DNA of 34,490 bases from an uncultured Clostridium sp. (GTDB lineage: Bacteria > Bacillota > Clostridia > TANB77 > CAG-508): the NCBI GenBank assembly GCA_902492105.1, contig CABUKD010000021.1:1-34490 (forward strand), in the 5' to 3' direction. Under the pieces are notes generated by a model. It was not told the DNA's origin, did not search any database, and was given only the letters and a program-made list of their open reading frames with translations. Within the stretch, counting starts at the first letter, position 1; the number at the start of each line of letters is the position of its first letter. Position numbers and translations under genes: made by a program. Of the stretch, positions 8,547 to 16,735 are shown piece by piece.

Positions 8547-9267
8547 CAAGAAAATACAATTAGATAAAGCAAAAGAAAATACGACTATATTATCAGAAAT
8601 AAAAGAGAATTTTATTATCTTGGATGATAATACATATCCGAATAAGAAAAATATAAATAGAATAGGTGAAGAAATTAGTAAGTATGATTACAAAGTTAAA
8701 ATATTAAGTATAAATAATTTGATGGAAAAAGTAAGAAATTATTTATATCTAAAAAATATCAATTTAAAAGATTACACTATAGTAACAGTAGGAGAGGGAG
8801 GAAAGCAAGTTTTTAAAGCTTTAAATAAAGATGCATTAGAGGTTATAGAAATAAAATGGAGTAGAAATTGGAAAAGCGAAATTTCAAATGAATTTATAAC
8901 CAATATAGAGACTTTTAATTTTAAATCTAAAAATATAATACTTATAGAAGATGTTATTGCTACAGGTGAAACTCTATATAATATAATATTTGAAATAAAA
9001 AGGAAAGGAGGCAATGTAAAGAAAATTATTTGTGCTATTATAAATGAAAGTTCTCCACTTATAGATAAAAGTTTTGCAGAAACAATAGTTGCTGCAAAAA
9101 TAATGAGTAAAGACAGCGAAAATCCTTTTTGGTATCCAGCAATATATAGTACAAGACATTTATTTTATGGAGATGAAGAAATGCCAAAATTTTATGAGGT
9201 ACTTAATGATAAATATTTTAAAGATGATAAAATAGAAAGGGAAATAAAAAAAATGAGGAGTGAGTAA
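8533..9267 (+). CDS. Phosphoribosyltransferase (type I PRTase fold)
   Basis: The signature NIILIEDVIATGETLYN (about 134-150) is the PRPP-binding loop of type I phosphoribosyltransferases: two acidic residues (Glu139-Asp140) followed by ATGET, which grips the 5-phosphate. TVGEGGKQV (about 85-93) is in the place of the pyrophosphate loop. The family adds ribose 5-phosphate to a base or amine, releasing pyrophosphate, or works in reverse. The 244-residue length exceeds that of purine PRTases, with an N-terminal 60 residues I cannot place and a C-terminal part with FWYPAIYSTRHLFYG. It starts inside the nucleotidyltransferase gene after AAGGAGG. Together the two suggest that the product passes through a ribosyl or nucleotidyl form. 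The accepting base is unknown. Confidence 0.75.
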   Translation: MLVNNKKIQLDKAKENTTILSEIKENFIILDDNTYPNKKNINRIGEEISKYDYKVKILSINNLMEKVRNYLYLKNINLKDYTIVTVGEGGKQVFKALNKDALEVIEIKWSRNWKSEISNEFITNIETFNFKSKNIILIEDVIATGETLYNIIFEIKRKGGNVKKIICAIINESSPLIDKSFAETIVAAKIMSKDSENPFWYPAIYSTRHLFYGDEEMPKFYEVLNDKYFKDDKIEREIKKMRSE

Positions 9268-9269
9268 AT

Positions 9270-10703
9270 GTGTTAGAAATGTCAAAACATTTTGTTGATG
9301 TTAAAGCTAATGATGGCAATATATATGCTTATAATTCTATTTTTGGAAATTTGACTAAACTATCTAAAAAAGAGATAGAATTAATAGAACAAATAAACAA
9401 AAGTGAAAAAATAAATGAAGAAAATTATAAAAATGAAATAAAAAAACTAAAAGATAAAAATTTTATAAAAACTGTAGAAGATGAGTATGAACTTATAAAA
9501 CCAATATTGCAAAATTACAAGGAAGATGTAATAAATGGAAAAAGTATAACGAAATTGTTATTATATGTTACGGGAAATTGTATGTTAAGATGTTCATATT
9601 GTTATATTGATGATGCACAAGATATGGATGTAACAAAAAGTAATGGGCTAAATTGCAGTAAGGCTAATATGTCATGGGATGTTGCTAAAAAAGCAATTGA
9701 TACATTTTATGAAATTGTTACAAAAAACAAGCAAAAAAAGGTACATATTAGATTTCATGGAGGAGAACCATTTATTAATTTTAAAGTTATTAAACAATCT
9801 ATTGAATATATTAATGAAAAATTCAAAGATATAGAAGTAGTATTTCATACTAATACAAATGCTATAGTTATGACGGATGAAGTAATTAATTATTGGATAG
9901 AAAAGAGTGACTGTGGCAAGCATTCTACTGATTTAGAAATTAGTATAGATGGACCAAAAGAATGCCACGATAGATTAAGAAAATTTCCTAATGGAAATGG
10001 TAGTTATGATAAAGCTATAGAAGTTATAAAAAAATTAATTGATAGAGGATACCCAACTGATAAAATAAATATAGCAGCAACTTTAAATAAATACAATTAT
10101 AAAAATTTAAAGGAACTTATAGATGTAGCCAAAAGTATAGGATTAAAATCAGTTGAAATAAATACACTAATTTTTGAAAGTGAATACGATTTCTTGGACA
10201 AAGTAGAGGATAGAATTAATTGCTTGGTTGAAGCTAGAATATACGGAGCTGAACAGGGAGTACAAGTTACAGGAAAATGGTTTAAACTTTTAGAAAGATT
10301 ATATAAACCAGTTCTAAATTATTGTGGAAGAATGGGACAACAATTTGCAGTAGATTTAGATGGAAATGTATTCTTGTGTACTGGATATTTCAGAAATTTT
10401 GGTAAAATTGAAAATTGGGAGAAAATCATAAAGGATAAAGAATATATTAATCTAGCACTAAGGATAGTTGGACAATTACCAGAGTGTAAAAATTGTCCTA
10501 TAGAATGTGTTTGTGCTGGAGGATGTCCAGCTTCTGCCGAAAGTTCTTATGGAAGCTTTTATTCAAAAGAAAGTAAAGAATGCGAGTTTAGAACTAAAAT
10601 GGTACAAGCTTTAATAAAGAATATTGATAAAGTTTCAAAGATTGATTTAGATGAGGTTGATTCATCTTATGTGCCAACCTTAGAAAAATATAAAAAAATA
10701 TAA
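9270..10703 (+). CDS. Radical SAM/SPASM enzyme
   Basis: The 477-residue protein has the radical SAM cluster motif CMLRCSYC (Cys104, Cys108, Cys111, CX3CX2C) in an LLLYVTGNC strand, then HGGEPFI and LEISIDGP as SAM-binding and barrel motifs. A SPASM C-terminus carries further Cys residues: NYCGRM (about 352), VFLC (about 370), CKNCPIECVCAGGC (about 405-418) and a final Cys near 437, enough for auxiliary 4Fe-4S clusters. The N-terminal 90 residues look like the helix-rich, RRE/PqqD-like lead-in of peptide-modifying SPASM enzymes. Such enzymes usually alter peptides, but some act on small molecules; I found no precursor peptide gene here. I chose GTG 9270 because GAGGAG (9255-9260) is 9 bases upstream. 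The ATG at 9268 meets a stop at once, and the one at 9279 is too far. Confidence 0.85.
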   Translation: MLEMSKHFVDVKANDGNIYAYNSIFGNLTKLSKKEIELIEQINKSEKINEENYKNEIKKLKDKNFIKTVEDEYELIKPILQNYKEDVINGKSITKLLLYVTGNCMLRCSYCYIDDAQDMDVTKSNGLNCSKANMSWDVAKKAIDTFYEIVTKNKQKKVHIRFHGGEPFINFKVIKQSIEYINEKFKDIEVVFHTNTNAIVMTDEVINYWIEKSDCGKHSTDLEISIDGPKECHDRLRKFPNGNGSYDKAIEVIKKLIDRGYPTDKINIAATLNKYNYKNLKELIDVAKSIGLKSVEINTLIFESEYDFLDKVEDRINCLVEARIYGAEQGVQVTGKWFKLLERLYKPVLNYCGRMGQQFAVDLDGNVFLCTGYFRNFGKIENWEKIIKDKEYINLALRIVGQLPECKNCPIECVCAGGCPASAESSYGSFYSKESKECEFRTKMVQALIKNIDKVSKIDLDEVDSSYVPTLEKYKKI

Positions 10704-10728
10704 AAATAGAAAGAAAGGAATGATAAAA

Positions 10729-11826
10729 ATGAAATCAAAGTGTGTAGTATTAGAAGAAAAAGAAAAAATTAATGTTAAAGAGGTAGAAGTACCAGAATTA
10801 AGGGAAGGCTTATTAATAAAAGTTTATGCTTGTGGAGTTTGTGGAACAGATCCTCATGTATATGCAGGAAGATTTAAAGCAACACAATATCCATCCGTAT
10901 TAGGTCATGAATTGTATGGAGAAATAATAGAAATATCAAAAAATTGTGATGTGGAATGTATTAATGGGAAAATGAAAGTGGGAGATGTAGTAGCTTTAGT
11001 TCCAGGAAAATCATGTGGAGTTTGTCCATACTGTAAAGAATTGCCAGAAGAAGAACAAATATGCCCACATAGAACAACATATGGTTTAAATGTACCTATG
11101 GACAAATATCCTGTTTTAGGAGGAGGATATTCAGAATATGCAATTATATTGAATGGGTTTAAAGTATATAAGGTAAACAAAGATTGGAAATTTGGTTATG
11201 GAACTTTACTTGAACCAGTTGCGGTTACAACAAAAGCTGTAGAAAAAGGTTTGAAAAATGCAGAAAAAACATTGAATAGAGAATTAAATATTGTTATACA
11301 GGGGGCTGGAACAATAGGACTATTTATAGCAATACAATTAAAAAATATGGGATATAATCCATACATTATAGATATAAGAAAAAATAGAATAGAAACCGCA
11401 AAAAAATTAGGAATAAATAGAGCAATATTAATGGAAAATATTGAAACAACTATAAATAACATACAGAGTGAAAGCATGGGATTGGGTGCAGATTTAGTGT
11501 ATGAGTGTGCTGGAACATTGGAAGCATTTAATCAATCAAAAGAATTGGTTAGAAGAGGAGGTACAATTATAGAAATGGGAAATTTTGCAGATACAGGAGA
11601 AACTAGTATAAGTCCAAGTGTTATCTGTAGAAGTGAACATAAATATGTTGGTTCTGTTTTAGCAACAGCTAAGTACTATAAATTAGCAGAAGAAGTTTTA
11701 GATTCTGTAAAAGAGCATTATGAAGATATTATATGTCCAATATATAGTTTAGAAGAAGCACAAAATGCAATTGATAATGTAGCGAATATAAAACAAGGTT
11801 TAAAAACAATAATTAAATGTAATTAA
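10729..11826 (+). CDS. Zinc-dependent alcohol dehydrogenase (MDR family)
   Basis: This 366-residue medium-chain dehydrogenase oxidises an alcohol, polyol or sugar alcohol with NAD(P). The catalytic-zinc ligands are seen as ACGVCGTD (Cys38) and GHE (His60-Glu61). The structural-zinc set is Cys96, Cys99, Cys102 and Cys112, with a longer insert before the last Cys than usual. The Rossmann turn IQGAGTIGLF and YECAGT follow. It resembles threonine dehydrogenase, sorbitol dehydrogenase or phosphonate-pathway dehydrogenases; I cannot choose among them. ATG 10729 is preferred over ATG 10720 because AAAGGA (10714-10719) abuts the latter. The next gene starts 16 bases after the stop. Confidence 0.85.
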   Translation: MKSKCVVLEEKEKINVKEVEVPELREGLLIKVYACGVCGTDPHVYAGRFKATQYPSVLGHELYGEIIEISKNCDVECINGKMKVGDVVALVPGKSCGVCPYCKELPEEEQICPHRTTYGLNVPMDKYPVLGGGYSEYAIILNGFKVYKVNKDWKFGYGTLLEPVAVTTKAVEKGLKNAEKTLNRELNIVIQGAGTIGLFIAIQLKNMGYNPYIIDIRKNRIETAKKLGINRAILMENIETTINNIQSESMGLGADLVYECAGTLEAFNQSKELVRRGGTIIEMGNFADTGETSISPSVICRSEHKYVGSVLATAKYYKLAEEVLDSVKEHYEDIICPIYSLEEAQNAIDNVANIKQGLKTIIKCN

Positions 11827-11841
11827 GAAAGGGTGAATAGA

Positions 11842-12996
11842 ATGATGGAAATAAACAAAAAAGTTGAAGATTTACAATTTTCTGGAATAGCAAAAGTAAT
11901 TGAAAAAGCTAATGCTTTAGGAAATGATATAATTAGATTAGAAGTAGGTGATGTAGATTTAGACTGCCCAAAGGAAATACAAGATGGAATTAATGAGGCT
12001 TTTGATAATAAAAAAACACACTATCCACCATTGAGGGGAAACCAAGAATTAATAGGAATAATTACAAATGAAGCTAAAGAAAAAATAAATAGTAAAATAT
12101 CTGAAAGTAACGTAATGATAACACCTGGTGGCTCAATGGGAATGTTTTATATATTTTCTACAATATTAAATGATGGAGATGAAGTAATATTATTTGAACC
12201 ATTATGGCCACATCTTAAAGAAATGATAAAGTGTGTTGGAGCAATTCCAGTATCAATAGGTTTGCGTGAAGAAGATAATTTTCATATAAATTTTGATGAT
12301 TTGAAAGCTAAAATTAATAATAATACAAAAGCAATTTTAATAAATACACCTAATAATCCAACTGGAGTTATTTATAATGAAGAAGAACTTAAAACATTAG
12401 CAGGAATAGCTCAAAAATATGACTTATACATAATTAGTGATGAAGAATATTGTGATTATTATTATAATGACAATAACTTTAAATCTCCAATGAATTTCTA
12501 CACTAAAACATTAATATCTAGGTCATATTCAAAACAATATTCTATAGCAGGTCTAAGAATAGGATATGTAATAGGAAATGAAGAAATAATGAAACAGATG
12601 GAAAAATTTGCTTTATTTACTGCTATGTATTCATCTTCTATAGTTCAATATGCTATTGCAAATAAAAAAGATAAAATGGAATATTTTATTGATAATGCAA
12701 GACAAATTATGAGTGAGAGAATGCAATTATTATATGATGGACTAAATGAAATAAAAGGATTAAGTTGTAAGAAATCAGAAGGTGGCTTATATATATGGTT
12801 ACGTTGTAAAGAACTTGAAGAAGATGATAAAAAGTTCGCAGATAGATTACTATATAATACAAAAGTTGCAACAGTTCCAGGTAGCTGTTTTGGTGAATCT
12901 GGAAAAGGATATTTGAGAGTCTCTTTGGGAGCGGAAAAAGAAAAAATAATAGAAGCGATTAAAAGAATAAAGGATGAAATTGAAAATGGGGACTAA
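11842..12996 (+). CDS. PLP-dependent aminotransferase, class I/II
   Basis: This 384-residue fold-type I aminotransferase moves an amino group between an amino acid and a keto or aldehyde compound. Visible features are the substrate-side RLEVGDVDLDCP start, TPGGSMGMF as the PLP-phosphate turn, NTPNNPTGVIY (Asn of the cofactor site), IISDEEY (Asp200, which contacts the pyridine N) and SRSYSKQYSIAGLRIGY with the PLP Lys231. The C-terminal Arg for substrate carboxylate is probably within YLRVSLG. In context it may aminate the ketone made by the alcohol dehydrogenase encoded just upstream. ATG 11842 is favoured over a GTG at 11833, which lies within the AAAGGG ribosome binding site. The end overlaps the start of the next gene by 11 bases. 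Confidence 0.85.
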   Translation: MMEINKKVEDLQFSGIAKVIEKANALGNDIIRLEVGDVDLDCPKEIQDGINEAFDNKKTHYPPLRGNQELIGIITNEAKEKINSKISESNVMITPGGSMGMFYIFSTILNDGDEVILFEPLWPHLKEMIKCVGAIPVSIGLREEDNFHINFDDLKAKINNNTKAILINTPNNPTGVIYNEEELKTLAGIAQKYDLYIISDEEYCDYYYNDNNFKSPMNFYTKTLISRSYSKQYSIAGLRIGYVIGNEEIMKQMEKFALFTAMYSSSIVQYAIANKKDKMEYFIDNARQIMSERMQLLYDGLNEIKGLSCKKSEGGLYIWLRCKELEEDDKKFADRLLYNTKVATVPGSCFGESGKGYLRVSLGAEKEKIIEAIKRIKDEIENGD

Positions 12997-13864
12997 TATA
13001 TTTTTAGGAGTAAATGCAGAAAATATTACAAAAGATTTAGCAAAAGAATTTGTGGGGGTAGGTCTAATCAGAAGTGAATACTTATGTAGAAATATTAATG
13101 AATATGTTACAACAGAAAAATGCAAAGAATATTTTAAAAATTATTTGGAAAATATATGTAATATATTTGATGGAAAAGAAGTATGGTATAGGTTTACTGA
13201 CTTAACAGGAAATGAGATCGCAACATTAAATGGTGCTGATGATATATTTATAGAAAAATGGCACTTTATTGGAACAAAGGGAGTAAGAAGGCATTTAAGC
13301 TATATAGAAACATTCAAACAAGAATGTTTAATAATAAAAGAAGTATATGAAAAATATAAGAATTTAGGTGTTATCATTCCATATATTAAGGATATTGAAG
13401 AATATAAAAAAATTAAATCAATCATTAGACATATTGGGTATGAAGGAAAAATTGGAATAATGGCTGAAATACCAAGTGTCTTATTGGAACTAGATAGCTT
13501 TGTTAAAGAGGGAGTAGATAATATAACAATAGGTCTAAATGACTTGACATCACTTCTATTAGGAACATATAGAGAGTCGAATTATCATGACAAAAAACAT
13601 CCAACAATACAAAAAGCTGTAATGTATACTCAAAATATATGTGAAGCTAATAAAATACCATTCTCAATAGCGGGTTATCTGAATAAAGAAGATATCAATT
13701 TTTATAAAGAATTAGGAGTAGAAAGAATAACAGTAAACTATTCAAACTTGCCACAATTAAATGAAAAATTTAATGATTTACCACAATTAGATTTACTATC
13801 CAAAATAAAAGAAAATACCAAAAGAAGGAGAAATTTGATGGAAAAGGAAAAGGAAGTAAAATAA
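12986..13864 (+). CDS. Stand-alone PEP-utilising enzyme TIM-barrel domain, copy 1
   Basis: The 292-residue protein matches only the C-terminal barrel of PEP synthase, pyruvate phosphate dikinase and PTS enzyme I. It shows GVGLIRSEYL (Arg29), VWYRFTD, GTKGVRRHL (Arg101), IGIMAEIPS (Glu161, metal ligand) and TIGLNDLTSLLLG (Asn185-Asp186, metal site). The phospho-His and ATP-grasp domains are absent, so it cannot run the full dikinase reaction. The Cys near the end of the family barrel that protonates the pyruvate enolate (SC-S-P in PPDK) is not seen; the matching place reads VNYSNLP. The PEP/pyruvate pocket and metal site therefore persist without the usual general acid, suggesting enolate chemistry such as an aldol-type addition or PEP-analogue binding (inference). 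The start at ATG 12986 lies inside the aminotransferase gene. Copy 2 begins 2 bases after the stop. Confidence 0.7.
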   Translation: MGTNIFLGVNAENITKDLAKEFVGVGLIRSEYLCRNINEYVTTEKCKEYFKNYLENICNIFDGKEVWYRFTDLTGNEIATLNGADDIFIEKWHFIGTKGVRRHLSYIETFKQECLIIKEVYEKYKNLGVIIPYIKDIEEYKKIKSIIRHIGYEGKIGIMAEIPSVLLELDSFVKEGVDNITIGLNDLTSLLLGTYRESNYHDKKHPTIQKAVMYTQNICEANKIPFSIAGYLNKEDINFYKELGVERITVNYSNLPQLNEKFNDLPQLDLLSKIKENTKRRRNLMEKEKEVK

Positions 13865-13865
13865 A

Positions 13866-14780
13866 ATGAAATATATGTTAGGACTTAATGCTGAAGAGTT
13901 AGATGATAATGATATTGTTTTTTCTATGTTTGATGGTGTAGGTATGATAAGAGGGGAAAATCTTTGCATAGAAAAATTACAATACTTTCCTATACAAGAA
14001 TTTAGAGAATTTGTAACAAATTATTTAGAAAAAGTATCAAATCAATTTAAAGGAAAGCCAGTTTGGTATAGAACAGCCGATTTAGTACCTCATCAAATTA
14101 ATGTGTTAGATGGAGCAGATGAAAAATTTGAAGAAAAACAATTTTTAATTGGTACTAGAGGAATAAGGAGAAATTTGAGAGGTAAAGAAGCTTTTTTAGA
14201 AGAATTAAGTTGCTTTGTTAATGCAAGTAAAGATAATCCTAATTTAGGAATAATAATCCCATTTGTCTCAAAAGTCGAAGAAATGGAAATCGTAGTTAAT
14301 TTGCTAAGAAATAAATTTGGGTATAAGGGAAAAATAGGAATGATGTTAGAAACACCAGCATCAATTATAAGATTAGATGAATTTGAAAAATTAGGACTTG
14401 ACAATTATACTGTAGGATTAAATGATTTAACAACTTTAATATTAGGAGCAGATAGAGAAAAAAAAGAATTCTATTCTATGAAAGATAAGGCTGTCAAAGA
14501 TATGGTAAAATATGCTACTGATAAGGTACATAGTTTTGGAAAAGAAATAACTGTAGCTGGTTATTTAGATCAAGATGTTGTTGATTATTGTGAACAACTC
14601 GGAGTAGATAATTGCAATATACATTATGATTTAATTCCAGAAGTATTTAAGAATATACCAAATCCAGAGAAATTCCCAATTCAATATCGAACTATGAAAG
14701 ATAGATATAATAGAAAGAAAAAAGAAAGCCAACGTAAAATAGAAACAAAAGGTGATAAGGAAAATGGAACAGAAAGATAA
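13866..14780 (+). CDS. Stand-alone PEP-utilising enzyme TIM-barrel domain, copy 2
   Basis: This 304-residue protein is a clear paralogue of the preceding one, from LGLNAE to the end. It keeps GVGMIRGENL (Arg29), VWYRTADL, GTRGIRRNL (Arg101), IGMMLETPAS (Glu162) and TVGLNDLTTLILGADRE (Asn186-Asp187). As in copy 1, the proton-donating Cys motif is replaced (NIHYDLIP). The closely spaced pair suggests a heterodimer or two successive steps on related phosphoenolpyruvate- or pyruvate-like substrates. The last 30 residues are Lys/Arg/Glu-rich and lie partly over the next gene, so they are probably a tail. It is the more family-like of the two, with a DRE after the ND motif that recalls the GVDRDS of PEP synthase. 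Confidence 0.7.
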   Translation: MKYMLGLNAEELDDNDIVFSMFDGVGMIRGENLCIEKLQYFPIQEFREFVTNYLEKVSNQFKGKPVWYRTADLVPHQINVLDGADEKFEEKQFLIGTRGIRRNLRGKEAFLEELSCFVNASKDNPNLGIIIPFVSKVEEMEIVVNLLRNKFGYKGKIGMMLETPASIIRLDEFEKLGLDNYTVGLNDLTTLILGADREKKEFYSMKDKAVKDMVKYATDKVHSFGKEITVAGYLDQDVVDYCEQLGVDNCNIHYDLIPEVFKNIPNPEKFPIQYRTMKDRYNRKKKESQRKIETKGDKENGTER

Positions 14781-15399
14781 TATTAAGTATGTATTGTTAG
14801 ATGTATGGGAAACTTTGTTATTTAGTAATAAAAATGAAAAAAATATAAATTATGATAGAGCAAGTATTATTTGTAAAACTACTAATTATGCTAATGTGGA
14901 ATTTTGGAAAGATAAAATAGAAACTGAAATTTTACAATTCAAAATGCAAGAATTAGAAGGAATATCTATTAAACCAGAAGAACGTGTATCTAAAATGCTT
15001 TTATCTAATAACATAAATGCAAGTTATACAGAAAAAATTTTGGAGGAATACGATAAATTAATTATAGAAAAATACAAACCAGATTTAAACGAAAAATTAT
15101 TAAGACTACTTTTAGACAAAAAAATTGAAATTATTTTAATTTCAAATACGGGCTTAACAACAAAACGTGCAACAATTGAAATATTAAAAAGATACGATAC
15201 AATAAATAAATTTAAAGATATGTTCTTTTCACAAGATTATGCTTATTGTAAACCCAATATTCTATTTTATATGATACCTTTGAATCTATATAAAATAAAT
15301 AAAAATGAAGTGGTAATGTACGGAGATAGTGAAGTTATGGATTTAAAGCCTTGTGAGCAACTTGGTATTAAATGCATAATTAAGAAATGGAGAGATTAA
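14764..15399 (+). CDS. HAD-superfamily hydrolase-like protein with altered motif I
   Basis: The four HAD motifs are present in order: LLDVWETLL (Asp13 nucleophile), LISNTG (Ser127), CKPN (Lys163) and MYGDSEVMDLKP (Asp188, Asp193). The cap is helical, inserted after motif I. In typical HAD phosphatases motif I is DxDxT; here the second Asp is Trp15 (DVWET), the form seen in members such as DFWGTL-type proteins. The general acid/base is therefore missing or supplied by another residue, and phosphatase activity is less certain. In the operon it could dephosphorylate a pathway intermediate. The start ATG 14764 lies inside the upstream gene, preceded by AAGGTGATAAGG. The next gene starts 7 bases after the stop. 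Confidence 0.75.
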   Translation: MEQKDNIKYVLLDVWETLLFSNKNEKNINYDRASIICKTTNYANVEFWKDKIETEILQFKMQELEGISIKPEERVSKMLLSNNINASYTEKILEEYDKLIIEKYKPDLNEKLLRLLLDKKIEIILISNTGLTTKRATIEILKRYDTINKFKDMFFSQDYAYCKPNILFYMIPLNLYKINKNEVVMYGDSEVMDLKPCEQLGIKCIIKKWRD

Positions 15400-15406
15400 C
15401 TATAAT

Positions 15407-16300
15407 ATGGAACAGAAAATTAAATTCTATATTGAAGGAGTACTCAAAGAAAAAATAAAAAAAATGACAGTATGCTCGAGATTGACTTGGAAAAATATTG
15501 TATATTATTGTGAAACAAATAAAAGAGAGTATGCAGTAAAAATGTATAGAAAACATAATAATGCACATATAAGAAGTAATATTGAAGTTACAATGTACAG
15601 AATATTGCAAAATGTAAATATTAATACACCTAAAATTTATTATATAGGAGAATTAGATGAATATTATATTTTGATAAATGAATGGATAAAAGGAGTATCA
15701 TTAAAAGAAATAATTAATAATAGTGGAATTATTCAGAATAAGAACCTAATAAAAAGCTTGTTGGATGACTATAAATTTGTTTGGAACTTAAATGTTAGTG
15801 ATGATGTAAAAAAATTACTTAATTCAAATAAATTAGAAGAATATGATACACCAAGTATGATCTATACTAGAGTAAATATGAAAGAAGATGATTTATTTTT
15901 TAAATTTAAAAATATAAAAAATATCATATTAATTAAAAACATATATGATAAGCTAAAAAACGAATTAAAGTTAAAAAATTATATTATAAATTCAGATATT
16001 AGCTTACATGAAGTTCTAATAAATGAAAAAGGCGATTTTTGGATTGATTTAGAAGCGTTTACGATAGGTGATATAAATAATGATTTGGCTGGAATTTTTT
16101 ACTCTTTGAGTAATTCCATTATTGAACAAAGAGAAGAAATAGAATGTTTAATGGATATTATAAAGAATAATCAATATTTTTCATTTGGCAATTTCATTTT
16201 TTATTTAATAGAAAGAATTTTTTGTGCAAACTTTTTGAACGGTATCAACCAAAATGAAATAAATTTTTACATAAATTATATATTAGAAAAAGAGATATGA
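15407..16300 (+). CDS. Aminoglycoside phosphotransferase-fold (APH-like) kinase
   Basis: The 297-residue protein has the APH/choline-kinase layout: an N-lobe strand EYAVKMYRK (Lys45, ATP phosphates), hinge ILINEWIKGVSL, the catalytic-loop equivalent INSDISLHEVLIN (Asp197, Asn206) and the metal-binding strand WIDLEAFTIGDINNDLA (Asp214). Family members have HGDLHPGN and DWE(D); the HG before the catalytic Asp is NS here, but Asp, Asn and the second Asp are kept, so activity is plausible. Such kinases phosphorylate hydroxyls of small molecules or antibiotics. As the last gene in the operon it may be a tailoring kinase or a resistance kinase that masks the product (inference). The start ATG 15407 has a weak ribosome binding site (GGAGA). 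The stop codon sits in the loop of the terminator hairpin. Confidence 0.7.
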   Translation: MEQKIKFYIEGVLKEKIKKMTVCSRLTWKNIVYYCETNKREYAVKMYRKHNNAHIRSNIEVTMYRILQNVNINTPKIYYIGELDEYYILINEWIKGVSLKEIINNSGIIQNKNLIKSLLDDYKFVWNLNVSDDVKKLLNSNKLEEYDTPSMIYTRVNMKEDDLFFKFKNIKNIILIKNIYDKLKNELKLKNYIINSDISLHEVLINEKGDFWIDLEAFTIGDINNDLAGIFYSLSNSIIEQREEIECLMDIIKNNQYFSFGNFIFYLIERIFCANFLNGINQNEINFYINYILEKEI

Positions 16301-16313
16301 TTATCTCTTTTTA
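16287..16313 (+). terminator. Intrinsic terminator of the helD operon
   Basis: AAAAAGAGATA (16287-16297) pairs perfectly with 16302-16312 around a TGAT loop that contains the stop codon of the kinase gene. The T-rich arm ends in TTTTT. With the promoter at 3460-3488 it defines one transcription unit of about 12.8 kb. Confidence 0.85.
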
Positions 16314-16735
16314 TAGATTGTAAATATGTATCTTTCAGCATTTTATACCTCTTTTTACAAAGACAGTTTTTTTATAATTCATAAAAATGTGTCTTTAGCA
16401 ATAATCTAACAAGAATATTGACTTTAAATAAAAGGGGGCCTATAATAAGTTTAGCGTTATAAATACCACTTTTATTAGGGACTATCTTTGTGAATTTTAG
16501 TATAAAAAATGATAAATATAGGGCTTTTCACAATTCCTATATAGATTATTATGGAAAAAACTATGTAAACAGATTTTGAACTAAAAAGAAGAGGAGGTAC
16601 AATTTATTAGCTCAAATAGATGTTCTTCCAAAAGTATATACGAAATGTGATGCGATTAAAGCTTCTAACAATCTTTAAACTTCAATTAATAAAAATAACT
16701 ATCTATTCATACAATTAATTGAGGTGATATATTTA
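16301..16735 (+). other. 435-base intergenic region before the recombinase pair
   Basis: It holds the terminator tail, a near-consensus promoter (16418-16446) and a related motif twice upstream of that promoter: TGTATCTTTCAGCA near 16328 and TGTGTCTTTAGCA near 16388, possible operator half-sites. A strong AGGAGG near 16593 is followed by a short frame (LAQIDVLPKVYTK onward, stop near 16678) with no start codon. That frame looks like the remnant of a lost small gene. Confidence 0.5.
16418..16446 (+). promoter_or_regulatory. Near-consensus promoter upstream of the recombinase pair
   Basis: TTGACT (16418-16423), a 17-base spacer and TATAAT (16441-16446). The spacer ends in GGGGGCC, odd in such AT-rich DNA. 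Transcription would start near 16453 and cross a leader of about 280 bases before the 76-residue gene and the two recombinases. Confidence 0.8.

Noticed and set aside
7515..9267. MNT/HEPN-type toxin-antitoxin pair
   Set aside because: The nucleotidyltransferase's partner is a phosphoribosyltransferase, with no HEPN RxxxxH motif, and both are embedded in the operon.
3520..16300. RiPP precursor peptide for the radical SAM enzyme
   Set aside because: Genes are gapless or overlapping; no small frame with a binding site remains in the operon.
16592..16680. Short gene after AGGAGG (LAQIDVLPKVYTK frame)
   Set aside because: No start codon at the right spacing; at most a remnant, noted in the intergenic entry.
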